A stretch of 64,000 bases of DNA from Gammaproteobacteria bacterium. GTDB lineage: Bacteria; Pseudomonadota; Gammaproteobacteria; Pseudomonadales; Halieaceae. Position 1 is the first letter of the stretch, and each line of letters starts with the position of its first letter. The notes under the pieces are model-generated. The model was not told the origin of the DNA. It was given only the letters and a program-made list of their open reading frames with translations, and searched no databases. The translations under genes and the position numbers were made by a program. Location: assembly GCA_009937065.1 (NCBI GenBank), contig JAACDF010000009.1, positions 1 to 64,000 of the forward strand, read 5' to 3'. Positions 1 through 9,205 of the stretch are shown here, piece after piece.

Positions 1-1210
1 AATTAATCGAAAAGCTTTCTCCGTCGTCTTGGATTGGCTCTCGTCCCTGCTCGCTGCGATCTGCCATAATTTTTGCGTCAAGACTTAATCGCATTTGATT
101 TATTTCCGATAATGCAATGTTGAGATAGCGACGCTCCGTGTCCGCCATGTCCGGTGCGTCTTTAACCCGCTGAGCAAGCTGTACTAACTGGGTCAAGTTA
201 TCGGTGACAATGCTATGAATTGCTCCCGTCAAAGCATCCTTGTTTGAAAGCGAGCCACGATATGCAGTCACTTCCTGCTCGGCGCTGTTCAAACGTGCGC
301 GAATGATAAGCGCCACTAACAAAGAAAAAACCGTTACCGCCAACGTGAGCACCATCTCTAAAAAAGGGGTCGTGTCGTTTTCTAGCTCAAATCGCTGGAC
401 ATATTCAGGGGTCGGATTCACGACACTGCGCAATCCATTTTTTTCAGACACAAACTGCAAACCCTCGACAACCGATTCGTTCTCGCATGGCAGGTCACCA
501 GTACCGGTGCGATACAAAAGCAAGCATCGATCTGTCTCCGGATCATACTGCGCCACCTCTAGTTGCGGCAGGGGGCCTAAGCCACGCAACTCAGAATCAA
601 TATATTTTTCCACCTCAATAAGATTGACTTTCACAATACCTATTAGTGGAAGCGTTCCGCCCGGGTAAGGAAATAAGTGGCGCCTTACGAGCACAGGGCT
701 CGCTGACGTAAATGACAAGTCATTCTCGCGGGAAGCGAGGAAACTAATCTGATCAATTCGCCCAAAGGGACCTGTAAAGTCAAAGTCACGCAGCATGGGA
801 TGCCCAGAAATTTCCTGTCCAACCAATTCAGGTCGAGGGTAAGCGTGCGCAATAACAATCCGCTGCTCAGGTGTTACTGTAACCACGAAGAAATGGACAG
901 TCTTAGATGCCGCGTCGGAGCCATAGTTGCTCGAAAGAAGGCGTCCAGCACGCTCGATGGTCGCTCCAACTTCTCCTGCTGTCGTTGCCGACAGCGCCTG
1001 AATAAAGCCGCGTAAATGCGTTTGAAGACGCAGCGCCAACGCATCGCGAACCAGGAACCTCAGTGCCGCATCTGATTCAAATCTCTCTTGGAGCAGTTCA
1101 TATCTTTGTTTTTCAGATCGCCTTATATCCACGGCCGTAGCTATCAAACCCAAAATCAGTGCGATTACTGGAATCAAAAAAACAGCGTTGTGTGATTTCG
1201 CAATGCGCAT
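1..1210 (-). CDS. Membrane-anchored sensor protein with extracytoplasmic sensory region, probable N-terminal part of a histidine kinase (truncated by window edge)
   Basis: My own translation from ATG at 1210 (minus): MRIAKSHNAVFLIPVIALILGLIATAVDIRRSEKQRYELLQERFESDAALRFLVRDALALRLQ..., open to base 1. One N-terminal TM, a CHASE-like start, a second TM (LEMVLTLAVTVFSLLVALII), then a helical segment GAIHSIVTDNLTQLVQLAQ. Absent from the ORF track because it has no stop in the window. Confidence 0.6.
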   Translation of the reverse strand, partial: MRIAKSHNAVFLIPVIALILGLIATAVDIRRSEKQRYELLQERFESDAALRFLVRDALALRLQTHLRGFIQALSATTAGEVGATIERAGRLLSSNYGSDAASKTVHFFVVTVTPEQRIVIAHAYPRPELVGQEISGHPMLRDFDFTGPFGRIDQISFLASRENDLSFTSASPVLVRRHLFPYPGGTLPLIGIVKVNLIEVEKYIDSELRGLGPLPQLEVAQYDPETDRCLLLYRTGTGDLPCENESVVEGLQFVSEKNGLRSVVNPTPEYVQRFELENDTTPFLEMVLTLAVTVFSLLVALIIRARLNSAEQEVTAYRGSLSNKDALTGAIHSIVTDNLTQLVQLAQRVKDAPDMADTERRYLNIALSEINQMRLSLDAKIMADRSEQGREPIQDDGESFSIN

Positions 1211-1319
1211 TGGGAGTTATTAACTCTAAGTTACCCTTACAATAAGAACAGGGTGAATTTAACTGCTCTGTGCGAGCATCAAAAAGTGCACCGACGTACT
1301 AGGAAAAAAAGGATATCAC

Positions 1320-1784
1320 GTGGCGTTCAAGTGGATAGAAAAGCTAACACAACTTGGGGAGTCGGCAACCGAGAAAGGAAACGATCGTGACGAACTAGGC
1401 ATAGTCATAGCTGTACTCATGTTGGAGGTCGCGAAAAGCGACTTTAAAGAGAGTGAATCTGAGATAGAAACGATGACAGCCTGGTTGGAGAGTAAAGATC
1501 TAGCCTTGACCCGACCTGATGTTACTCGATTGCTGGACTCCGCCCGAGATGAACAAGCACGCTCGGCCGGCCTGTTTGACTATACACGGCGCGCCTGCGA
1601 ACAAATGTCGATGGAAGAGCGAGTGCAGCTGGTCGAGCAACTTTGGCGCATCGCTTACGCCGACGGTGTCATTGATAAATATGAAGAAGCTGCGACTAGA
1701 AAAGCCTCCGAGCTACTATACGTGGCGCACGCTGATTTTATTCGGGCGAAACTATCAGCGCATGCGGCTCACACCAAGGAATAA
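1320..1784 (+). CDS. TerB-family (tellurite-resistance TerB-like) helical protein
   Basis: 154 aa; TerB-like pattern with two acidic repeats (IAVLMLEVAKSDFKESESEIETM... and VEQLWRIAYADGVIDKYEEAATRKASELLYV). GTG start. Confidence 0.75.
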   Translation: MAFKWIEKLTQLGESATEKGNDRDELGIVIAVLMLEVAKSDFKESESEIETMTAWLESKDLALTRPDVTRLLDSARDEQARSAGLFDYTRRACEQMSMEERVQLVEQLWRIAYADGVIDKYEEAATRKASELLYVAHADFIRAKLSAHAAHTKE

Positions 1785-1852
1785 TCTTTGACTCAAGGCG
1801 AGCTTCTTGCGCAGCTCGACTGTGCATCGTTCTCTTGCAAGTGCCTGCCGAC

Positions 1853-3634
1853 CTAAAGAACCCCAGAAGACAATTGCGGCAGGGGTCTGGATTGCCAGGC
1901 TGTCTGGCAAAAACGTGTTGGCAACTGCAATTCGAACAACATCACACCGTCCTCATTGACTCCCCTGATAAGCGTTCGAGTTGGCTTTGGGGGCTCCGAA
2001 GTATCAAGCCGATCGACTGCCGCATAGTGCACCAAGTAATCGCCTGTATCAGATGACGGATCACGAAACACGCTAGAACAAATATCGCTGTAAATTGCGG
2101 GGTCATAATTCCACACAACCTCAGCTTCCATCACTTCTGGATCAATCCGATAGCGCGAAGCGGGACTAGAGGTAAGAAGTTCACCTTGCGGCTCGCCCTC
2201 AGGACTCTGGAAACTGAACTGACCGTTATTGAAGAGCATGAGATCCCCTTCAACAATCGATAGTGCATGCTGGCCTATTGGCTTCACATCAGGGGAGCTC
2301 AAAGAAAGGGCCTGCAGCGGAGGGTAGTTCACAAACCAGTGCTTGGTTTCGTCGCCGAGAAGCCACAGAACTTCACGTGTATCGTAGTCAATTTTTACAA
2401 CGAAATTTTCTCTGCTAGACGCAATGATGCTGTTGTCCGAGGAGTCATAAATGGCTGAGTTCATGTGGAACCAGTCCGCACCATCTCTGACAAAATTACT
2501 CGAGTCGTAACCCTCCGCCTCAATGAGGTTTCTAAAAATAACCCCATAATCCCACTCATTAATTGTCGTGCCGCTCTCATCAATCTCGAGCAGGATTGAT
2601 TCAATAATTCGTTCGGAACGCCCTTCCTTGTCCGCATCTATTTCAACGAGGTAGCCAAATTTGCCACGGTCGACATCATGGTGTGCCTGTATATTCGAAA
2701 GGCCTTGCTGGGTTAGCTCAGTAACATTGACCTCACCCGACAAGGCCAGCTCAAACATTTCGCTACCAACAAATACGATAAATTGTCCGTCATCATAGGT
2801 ACTTGAATTGCTGTCTAGTGGCGTGTTTGCCGCCCACCTCACAAAGCCGTCGATATCTAGAATGTGTAGGCCGAAGCGCGACTTTAAGTAGAAAAAGCTA
2901 AACGACGGTTTATCGCCTACCGTAGCGCTCACATTTACAATTGGCTGGATGGGATTGCCCTCGTAAGGGTCTACAGTTAGTTCCGTTGTCAAAAAACCAC
3001 TCGACCCGTCGACGTATAAAAACTCTAGATGAACCGTATTGATGAAGTCTTCATACAAGCCGAACACGGGCACAGTAATTTCTGAGTCTGAGCGAGCTAA
3101 TTCGTCGACCGAACGACTTACATAGATGGGATCAGCTACGGCCCCTGATCGTGGCTCGATGGTGAAAGAAATTTCATCAAGCACAGTAGGGTCGACATCA
3201 ATTCGCAGAGAGGAAATGAAGACGGAAGATTGGCTATCGTCTTCGAAGACATGAGCACTCATGACCGGGTTCGTGTCAGCAAGCGAGTTGAGAATAAGAA
3301 GCGTCAAGTCAGAAGACGATGCTATGCCCCCGTTGTCATCCTCAACGGTTAATCGAAAAACCACTTCCATATTGGCATCGACACTCGGTGCTTCAAACTC
3401 AAGAACACTGTTGGAAAACGTTTCAGCCACCACTGATGGACCCGAGACTTGAGCCCAGCGGTAGGCAACCACCTCGCCATCACTATCGGAAGCACTCGAA
3501 TTCAAGGTGACTACCTTACGCTCAACCACCTCACTAGGCCCAGACACGCTAACCGTGGGTACTAAATTCCCCTGACCCGAACCACAACCCGTAAGAAGCA
3601 GAAAGCCCAGTAAAAAACTAAATTGAAATCGCAT
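1853..3634 (-). CDS. Lipoprotein with N-terminal Ig/PKD-like domain and arylsulfotransferase (ASST)-like domain
   Basis: Signal peptide and lipobox LLTGCGSG; PKD/K319-like SVSGPSEVVERKVVTLNSSASDSDGEVVAYRWAQVSGP; ASST-like DWFHMNSAIYDSSDNSIIASSRENFVVKIDYDTREVLWLLGD. Confidence 0.75.
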   Translation of the reverse strand: MRFQFSFLLGFLLLTGCGSGQGNLVPTVSVSGPSEVVERKVVTLNSSASDSDGEVVAYRWAQVSGPSVVAETFSNSVLEFEAPSVDANMEVVFRLTVEDDNGGIASSSDLTLLILNSLADTNPVMSAHVFEDDSQSSVFISSLRIDVDPTVLDEISFTIEPRSGAVADPIYVSRSVDELARSDSEITVPVFGLYEDFINTVHLEFLYVDGSSGFLTTELTVDPYEGNPIQPIVNVSATVGDKPSFSFFYLKSRFGLHILDIDGFVRWAANTPLDSNSSTYDDGQFIVFVGSEMFELALSGEVNVTELTQQGLSNIQAHHDVDRGKFGYLVEIDADKEGRSERIIESILLEIDESGTTINEWDYGVIFRNLIEAEGYDSSNFVRDGADWFHMNSAIYDSSDNSIIASSRENFVVKIDYDTREVLWLLGDETKHWFVNYPPLQALSLSSPDVKPIGQHALSIVEGDLMLFNNGQFSFQSPEGEPQGELLTSSPASRYRIDPEVMEAEVVWNYDPAIYSDICSSVFRDPSSDTGDYLVHYAAVDRLDTSEPPKPTRTLIRGVNEDGVMLFELQLPTRFCQTAWQSRPLPQLSSGVL

Positions 3635-3858
3635 ATGGCTGTGTTTGATTAGCTATTGATGTATCTACATTGTAGCGTAACTCTGACCTCTCCCTGATGT
3701 CGCTCGACTCCTAAACTGACCTAAAAATATAGGGGCCAACCGATCAAAGGAGCTGGCAGAGAGACGCCCTGTTAATCGTGGCCCTATCAATCTTATTGTG
3801 GTGTTCTCTAAAAATTACATTAGCCTCTCGTATGATGCCTTCAAGCACTAAATAGCCA

Positions 3859-4362
3859 GTGTCGATGTCCACTTATCACAGATTAGGTAACGCCGCGTTC
3901 TCTGACTGCGGCCGATACCGATATCTGCTGAACCGGAAGTGGGCCGAAGGCCCAGCCTGCTTATTCGTCGGCTTGAATCCATCAACAGCCAATGCCAACG
4001 AAAATGATGCCACCGTACGAAAGTGCATTACGCTGGCAACCATATGGGGGTTTTCAGAGATGACAATCGCAAATCTATTTGCCATCCGTTGTCGATACCC
4101 TCACATACTATCGACCAATCGAGACCCGGTGGGACCGGAGAATGATCGAATTTTAACGACGGCCATTCGCAATGCTCAGACAGCCGTCGCAATGTGGGGC
4201 AACCATGGTTTGAATTCTTATGGGCTTTTGTCTAGACGTGATGAATTCGCGCTGGCGCTTCACAACAACTGGCAATGTATTGGCATTACAAAGCAGGGGG
4301 CGCCCAGACACCCGTTGTATGCCGCCAAGACGTCGACCCTAATGCCTTTTCGCAGACTCTGA
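3859..4362 (+). CDS. DUF1643 domain-containing protein
   Basis: Motif CGRYRYLLNRKW....CLFVGLNPSTANANENDATVRKCITLATIWGFSEMTIANLFAIR is typical of DUF1643. Confidence 0.8.
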   Translation: MSMSTYHRLGNAAFSDCGRYRYLLNRKWAEGPACLFVGLNPSTANANENDATVRKCITLATIWGFSEMTIANLFAIRCRYPHILSTNRDPVGPENDRILTTAIRNAQTAVAMWGNHGLNSYGLLSRRDEFALALHNNWQCIGITKQGAPRHPLYAAKTSTLMPFRRL

Positions 4363-4665
4363 GCACAACCAGGGCTGTACGGCTAGCCCTCACTTTCAAA
4401 GGCCCACCCCACACAAAACAATCACCTACGTAGGACACAAGAAATCGCGCTGGAAGTGCACTCAGCGGACGCATAAAGTAAGTTCAGATATGGCTACCAA
4501 ACCTGCAAACTGAAGTTACAGGCAATCATCCAACCTGCTGAGCCAGTTCATAGCCGAGTCGCAGTTTTGACCTACAAAATAAGGCGAGACCCGTGCTATT
4601 TAACTGACAGTCACACGTTACACTCGTTACGATACGACAGTGTTGCAAAAGGGCCACCAGTCCAT

Positions 4666-4803
4666 ATGATCAGACCACCCAAAACCTCGACTTCAGTCCT
4701 TCCGTGCCGGGGCTGCACGGACAAGTGCCCAAACCGCCAAGTATGCAAAGGAGCGCCTTGGAGAAAACCGACACAATCCGGCGAAGACGTACGCTCAAAA
4801 TAG
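4666..4803 (+). CDS. Possible small Cys-rich protein (about 45 aa)
   Basis: Internal ATG of ORF 4567..4803 gives MIRPPKTSTSVLPCRGCTDKCPNRQVCKGAPWRKPTQSGEDVRSK; C-x2-C-x3-C-x4-C pattern in an otherwise gene-free stretch; no clear RBS. Confidence 0.25.
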   Translation: MIRPPKTSTSVLPCRGCTDKCPNRQVCKGAPWRKPTQSGEDVRSK

Positions 4804-4895
4804 TATTTAAATGTGAAAAATGTCGCAATTGACGCATATATTGCTCTTTTGTTACGGTGAAACACGTCAACTGAATTAGCCGTAGGTGCCGATTC

Positions 4896-5285
4896 ATGTA
4901 CAGATTCTCCGTCACTATCTGCTTCATATTCGCTAGTCTGGTAATAGTTTTATTCACGCTCATCATCAGCGACAACTCCTTCAAGCCAGCCACTGATCAG
5001 GCCGCAGTATTAGTGCAGGATTTAACGGCGATTAGGATATGGATTGTGGTCGCAGCATTGGCCTTGTACTCATGGAAAAGCGCTACCAAACAGCCTAGGG
5101 GTCAATTCTTGGCGGTTGTGACTGCAGTCGCTTGGATTATGTTCCTCGAAGACTACATGGTTCTTGATGGCGTACTGATCGTTGCCAGCCAACCCTTGGC
5201 GCAACTGGTGATTCTCACCCGTCCTATTTTTCTTGTTGCGTTGACCTACGTCGCCTTCAAGCAATGGGAGGTGGACCTGATATGA
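4896..5285 (+). CDS. Uncharacterised multi-pass membrane protein
   Basis: 129 aa with several hydrophobic segments; stop overlaps the start of the next gene (ATGA). Confidence 0.55.
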   Translation: MYRFSVTICFIFASLVIVLFTLIISDNSFKPATDQAAVLVQDLTAIRIWIVVAALALYSWKSATKQPRGQFLAVVTAVAWIMFLEDYMVLDGVLIVASQPLAQLVILTRPIFLVALTYVAFKQWEVDLI

Positions 5286-5797
5286 GCAAGCACTCAAACA
5301 AAGACCCCACTCAACCCTCGCAAGAAGAGCTGGATGCACTCTTAGGCTCGACTTCATTGTTCTCTTTTCAGAGTGTCAGGGCATCGCTTGACCGAAGATC
5401 TCTGCTATTCAAGCGAACCTATATAGTACTTATGGCCGTGACCCTCCTCTACGTGATGGGATGGTTTACGGGGTTGGTCAAGCCATATATGGTTTTTGCG
5501 ATCACGGGATTGGAAGCAGACTATCAATTACACCAAATCCGCTTTCTGCTCGCCTTCATCATGATCACTATTGGGACCATCGCCCTGAACTTCGACTGGC
5601 ATGTTGAAGAAACGTTCTCAACAATGGCATGGATTCAGGTGTATTTTATAATCAGCGGGGTGGGGAGACAGTGGCGCACTATGTCCGAAGACAATTTAGC
5701 TGTGATTGTGATTTACGTCTGCAATCTTCTATTGATCCTATCCCTACTCGTTATCCTGATCATTGAGGAACGCAGACTCAAATCCACTGCGTCGTAG
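5282..5797 (+). CDS. Uncharacterised multi-pass membrane protein
   Basis: Start chosen at MSKHSNKDPTQPSQEELDALLGS (ATGA overlap with the upstream ORF); about 4 hydrophobic segments. Confidence 0.55.
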   Translation: MSKHSNKDPTQPSQEELDALLGSTSLFSFQSVRASLDRRSLLFKRTYIVLMAVTLLYVMGWFTGLVKPYMVFAITGLEADYQLHQIRFLLAFIMITIGTIALNFDWHVEETFSTMAWIQVYFIISGVGRQWRTMSEDNLAVIVIYVCNLLLILSLLVILIIEERRLKSTAS

Positions 5798-5800
5798 GTT

Positions 5801-6004
5801 TCAATAAACGCCGGCCATGCGCGCCAATATCTGACTCAGCAAACTGAAGCCGGTAACCACAGCTATCAACAAGACAACGAGCAGGATGGGTCTGAAAGGC
5901 TTCTTTTCCGTTGCATTGACTCCCGTCCGTATGAAGTGATCGACTCGCGCCTGATCTTCCTCAGATAAGACAGGGTGGTCATCCTCGGGTTTTTCGTTGC
6001 TCAT
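5801..6004 (-). CDS. DUF3094-like small membrane protein
   Basis: MSNEKPEDDHPVLSEEDQARVDHFIRTGVNATEKKPFRPILLVVLLIAVVTGFSLLSQIL resembles DUF3094 (LxxEDQxRVdxfl..gvN..erkPFRPwlLL). Confidence 0.65.
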   Translation of the reverse strand: MSNEKPEDDHPVLSEEDQARVDHFIRTGVNATEKKPFRPILLVVLLIAVVTGFSLLSQILARMAGVY

Positions 6005-6132
6005 AGCGTCTCTCAAAGTTACGTGTGAAGGAGTTCAGAAGGCCTACCCTGTGCTACATCTTAGCAGGGCTTTGCCGATTACAAACAAGCGATGATGACC
6101 GATGAGATTGGCGCCTTGAGTAAGATCGGATA

Positions 6133-6906
6133 ATGTCGTTCAGCTTATCAAGATGCTCTAGATTTGAGTCGATTAAAAAAGTCTCGAAGCGTGCGCTTGC
6201 AACTATCCTCGTCCCCCAATGCGCGTGTTGCCGGCAAGCACATCAATCACCCGAGCGACTGTGTGCTGCCTGCCTTTCATCCCTTAGAGCCAACGTGTGT
6301 CCAGGGTCAATGCGGCTATCCAATGACCCAGTAGTCAGCCGTTCGAACTTCGGACGCTATAGGATTGCAAACACTCAAAAGATTGCAGGGGTAACTCATC
6401 TGCAATCGGCCTTTTTCTATCGCGACGTTGTTCCAGATCTACTTATCCGTTGGAAGTACGACGGCATGGTCGAGCTGACGGACCTTCTCGCGTCCTGGGT
6501 GACCGACTACTGCCAGCTGTCACATTCGTATGACCTTGTGACCATAATCCCCTGCCATTGGCGGCGGCGTTTCAACCGCGGTTTCGATCATGTCTGGTTG
6601 CTTGCCAATACACTGGCGAAAACAGGATTGATCGAACCACCGATCCGAACCCTTAAACACTCCAAGCCATTACCCTTCCTGCATTTACAAGCCGCCTCTG
6701 ATCGTCACATCGATCCTAATCACTTTCGCACCGTCCACCCAGTTAAGGGTAAACGGGTGTTAGTTATCGATGATGTCGTCACCTCCGGCGCCACATTGAA
6801 AGCAGCCGCAGCGGCCTTACAGCAGGCAGGCGCCGAAGAGGTCAATGCACTTACTGTGGCGACAGCGAGGGAACCGTTATTGCCGGCGTCGAGAACGTGG
6901 ATATAG
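6133..6906 (+). CDS. ComF family protein (double zinc ribbon plus phosphoribosyltransferase domain)
   Basis: CACCRQAHQSPERLCAACLSSL zinc ribbon and PRPP-binding loop RVLVIDDVVTSGATLKAAAAAL. Confidence 0.9.
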   Translation: MSFSLSRCSRFESIKKVSKRALATILVPQCACCRQAHQSPERLCAACLSSLRANVCPGSMRLSNDPVVSRSNFGRYRIANTQKIAGVTHLQSAFFYRDVVPDLLIRWKYDGMVELTDLLASWVTDYCQLSHSYDLVTIIPCHWRRRFNRGFDHVWLLANTLAKTGLIEPPIRTLKHSKPLPFLHLQAASDRHIDPNHFRTVHPVKGKRVLVIDDVVTSGATLKAAAAALQQAGAEEVNALTVATAREPLLPASRTWI

Positions 6907-7611
6907 AGAAGTTATAACCCAGTGTAAAAACGAGTTATCTGCCAATAAGGTTTTATCGAGCGCGCCAAAATAGGCCTGCGTTTCAGCCGGGTCACGAAAC
7001 ATATCCTCTCGCGTATAACGAGGCTCAGTTTGATCGAGCTCTCTCACCACAACCGCCGGGTTGCCCGCTACGATCACATTGGCTGGAACATCTTTCGTAA
7101 CCACTGAACTTGCGGCAACAATACTGTTATCACCAATACTCACGCCCTTAAGAACGGTGGAACGGTCGCCCAACCACACATTGTCACCCAGACGAACAGG
7201 CTTGGGGGTGTCATCTCGATTGACACGATCGTAGAGCCCATGCCAGTCAGAGTCGGTAATGTAGCTGCCATGAGCCATCATGCAGCCATTCCCTAAAACC
7301 ACTTCATCGCTTGCGGAAATCCTTGCCCCGGGACTCATGAGGCAGGCATTACCGATCTCGATACGCCCTTCACCAAAATTTCGACCCCAAACACCAATCT
7401 GGACCGGATGATGCATCTCCCCAATCGCTGTAAAGGAGTGCCCTATACGAATATTTGGGCCTGATATGATGACGAACCAGGGCGACATAATGGTTGAAAA
7501 AGCCCCCAATGATTCACACCTTGGCGCCAGAAACCACCAGATCCAAAATGTGCGAAACTTAAGGTACAACCGCTTGACCCAATAAGGTCTTACATCACGT
7601 CGCATTGCCAA
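6877..7611 (-). CDS. Acyltransferase, left-handed beta-helix/hexapeptide repeat family
   Basis: Hexapeptide repeats: IEIGNACLMSPGARISASDEVVLGNGCMMAHGSYI...VRLGDNVWLGDRSTVLKGVSIGDNSIVAASSVVTKDVPANVIVAGNPA. Confidence 0.85.
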   Translation of the reverse strand: MAMRRDVRPYWVKRLYLKFRTFWIWWFLAPRCESLGAFSTIMSPWFVIISGPNIRIGHSFTAIGEMHHPVQIGVWGRNFGEGRIEIGNACLMSPGARISASDEVVLGNGCMMAHGSYITDSDWHGLYDRVNRDDTPKPVRLGDNVWLGDRSTVLKGVSIGDNSIVAASSVVTKDVPANVIVAGNPAVVVRELDQTEPRYTREDMFRDPAETQAYFGALDKTLLADNSFLHWVITSLYPRSRRRQ

Positions 7612-7663
7612 TTAGCCCAGTAAAATGAGTGTTCATCATCGCAACCAATAAGACTCGTATCAA

Positions 7664-8320
7664 ATGAATCATGAGGCCAACACCAGCGTGTTCTCCAACC
7701 AGTCCTCGGTTCACGACGACCTCAATACGCTTGTGGAAAAGCACACCCGATCAGTGTGGCAAGAACCAATACCGCCCCATACTCGCGACGCTGCAAAAAC
7801 CATCATCAAGCTGCTCGAGACTCACAAAGGCCCCCTTATTTTGGACTCTTTTTGCGGGACGGGAATGAGCACAGCAAAACTTGGATCTCTCTATCCAGAA
7901 GCGCTTGTTATTGGCATTGACAAGTCTGCAAATCGACTCGGGCGGCATGTGCAAACGATGACAAATAACTATCGACTGATTCGTGGCAACTGCGAGCATA
8001 TCTGGGCCCAGTTGGTTTCGGCAGGGATAAGGTGCACACACCACTATCTGTTCTACCCAAATCCTTGGCCCAAGAAAGCGCACATTAAGCGCAGAGTCCA
8101 CGGCCACCCTTCTTTCCCATTGCTCAAGCAATTAGGTGGCTCTATTGAGCTGAGAAGTAACTGGAAAATTTATGTCGACGAATTCGCTGCTGCATCGCAA
8201 TTAATAGGCCTAGACGCCAAGGTCGAAAGCCTCTCAGCCACAGACCCCATGACCTTATTCGAGCGTAAATACGCTGCGAATAGTGAAAATCTATGGGTGT
8301 GCCGGGCCGTTGCTTCGTAA
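7664..8320 (+). CDS. tRNA (guanine-N7-)-methyltransferase (TrmB)-like SAM-dependent methyltransferase
   Basis: SAM motif LILDSFCGTGMSTAKLGSLYPEALVIGIDKSANRL and TrmB-like FYPNPWPKKAHIKRRVHG; divergent N-terminus. Confidence 0.7.
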   Translation: MNHEANTSVFSNQSSVHDDLNTLVEKHTRSVWQEPIPPHTRDAAKTIIKLLETHKGPLILDSFCGTGMSTAKLGSLYPEALVIGIDKSANRLGRHVQTMTNNYRLIRGNCEHIWAQLVSAGIRCTHHYLFYPNPWPKKAHIKRRVHGHPSFPLLKQLGGSIELRSNWKIYVDEFAAASQLIGLDAKVESLSATDPMTLFERKYAANSENLWVCRAVAS

Positions 8321-8380
8321 CTCTCTGGAATCAAGCTAATCGTTTGCGCTAAGGTGTGCGGAGATAATAACGAGGTAACT

Positions 8381-9205
8381 ATGACAGTTCAGGCACTTCC
8401 TTCCACTGACGCTGAGCACGCCAGCGATCCACTTTGGAGCATGATTTGCTCAGAGGTTCATGAGCTGATTCGCACGGAGCCAATGCTAGAGGACTTCCTA
8501 CAAGCAACGGTTCTGGGACACTCGAGCTTAGAAAGCGCACTCAGTGCGCATCTTGGAAATCAGATCGATTGCGCGACTGTCCCAGCACGCGTGCTGTGCC
8601 ACGTGATTTCCGAGGCATTTTCTACGCGCGACGATATTCGTGAAGCAATGCGTGAAGATCTGCAGGCAGTGGTTGAAAGGGACTCAGCCTGTGAGTCGTT
8701 TCATCTGCCTCTGCTGTACTTTAAAGGCTTCCACGCGCTGCAATTGCACCGGGTGTCAAACTGGCTGTGGCTCCAGGGCAGACGGTCGCTGGCGCTCTTA
8801 ATGCAGAGTCGGGCGTCCATGAAGTTTGGTGTAGATATCCACCCGGCTGCCACGTTTGGACGAGGCATCATGCTCGACCACGCTACGGGTCTTGTGGTGG
8901 GTGAAACCGCCGTTGTAGGCAATCAGGTCTCGATACTGCAGAACGTGACGCTCGGCGGCACCGGCAAAGAGCACGGCGATAGACATCCTAAGATTGCTGA
9001 CGGCGTATTGATTAGCGCGGGCGCAAAAATATTGGGGAATATTAAGGTCGGCGAGGGTGCCAAGATTGGCGCGGGCAGCGTTGTTTTGAGAGATGTTCCG
9101 CCACACACAACCGTTGCCGGCGTTCCAGCCAAAGTAGTGGGAAGGCCCGACTCAGACCTTCCCGCACTCAACATGAATCATGAAATACCTGACTCCGAAT
9201 GGTAA
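8381..9205 (+). CDS. cysE: Serine O-acetyltransferase
   Basis: SAT N-terminal helical domain and hexapeptide domain ([57 protein letters not shown]). Start at ATG 8381, preceded by cgaggtaact; ORF track starts at 8354. Confidence 0.9.
   Translation: MTVQALPSTDAEHASDPLWSMICSEVHELIRTEPMLEDFLQATVLGHSSLESALSAHLGNQIDCATVPARVLCHVISEAFSTRDDIREAMREDLQAVVERDSACESFHLPLLYFKGFHALQLHRVSNWLWLQGRRSLALLMQSRASMKFGVDIHPAATFGRGIMLDHATGLVVGETAVVGNQVSILQNVTLGGTGKEHGDRHPKIADGVLISAGAKILGNIKVGEGAKIGAGSVVLRDVPPHTTVAGVPAKVVGRPDSDLPALNMNHEIPDSEW

Noticed and set aside
240-668. 142-aa plus-strand ORF near the left edge
   Set aside because: Antisense to the edge-truncated sensor gene, which has coherent TM and sensory architecture.
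4670-4993. 107-aa minus-strand ORF in the gene-poor interval
   Set aside because: Overlaps the start of the better supported membrane gene at 4896 and has no recognisable features.
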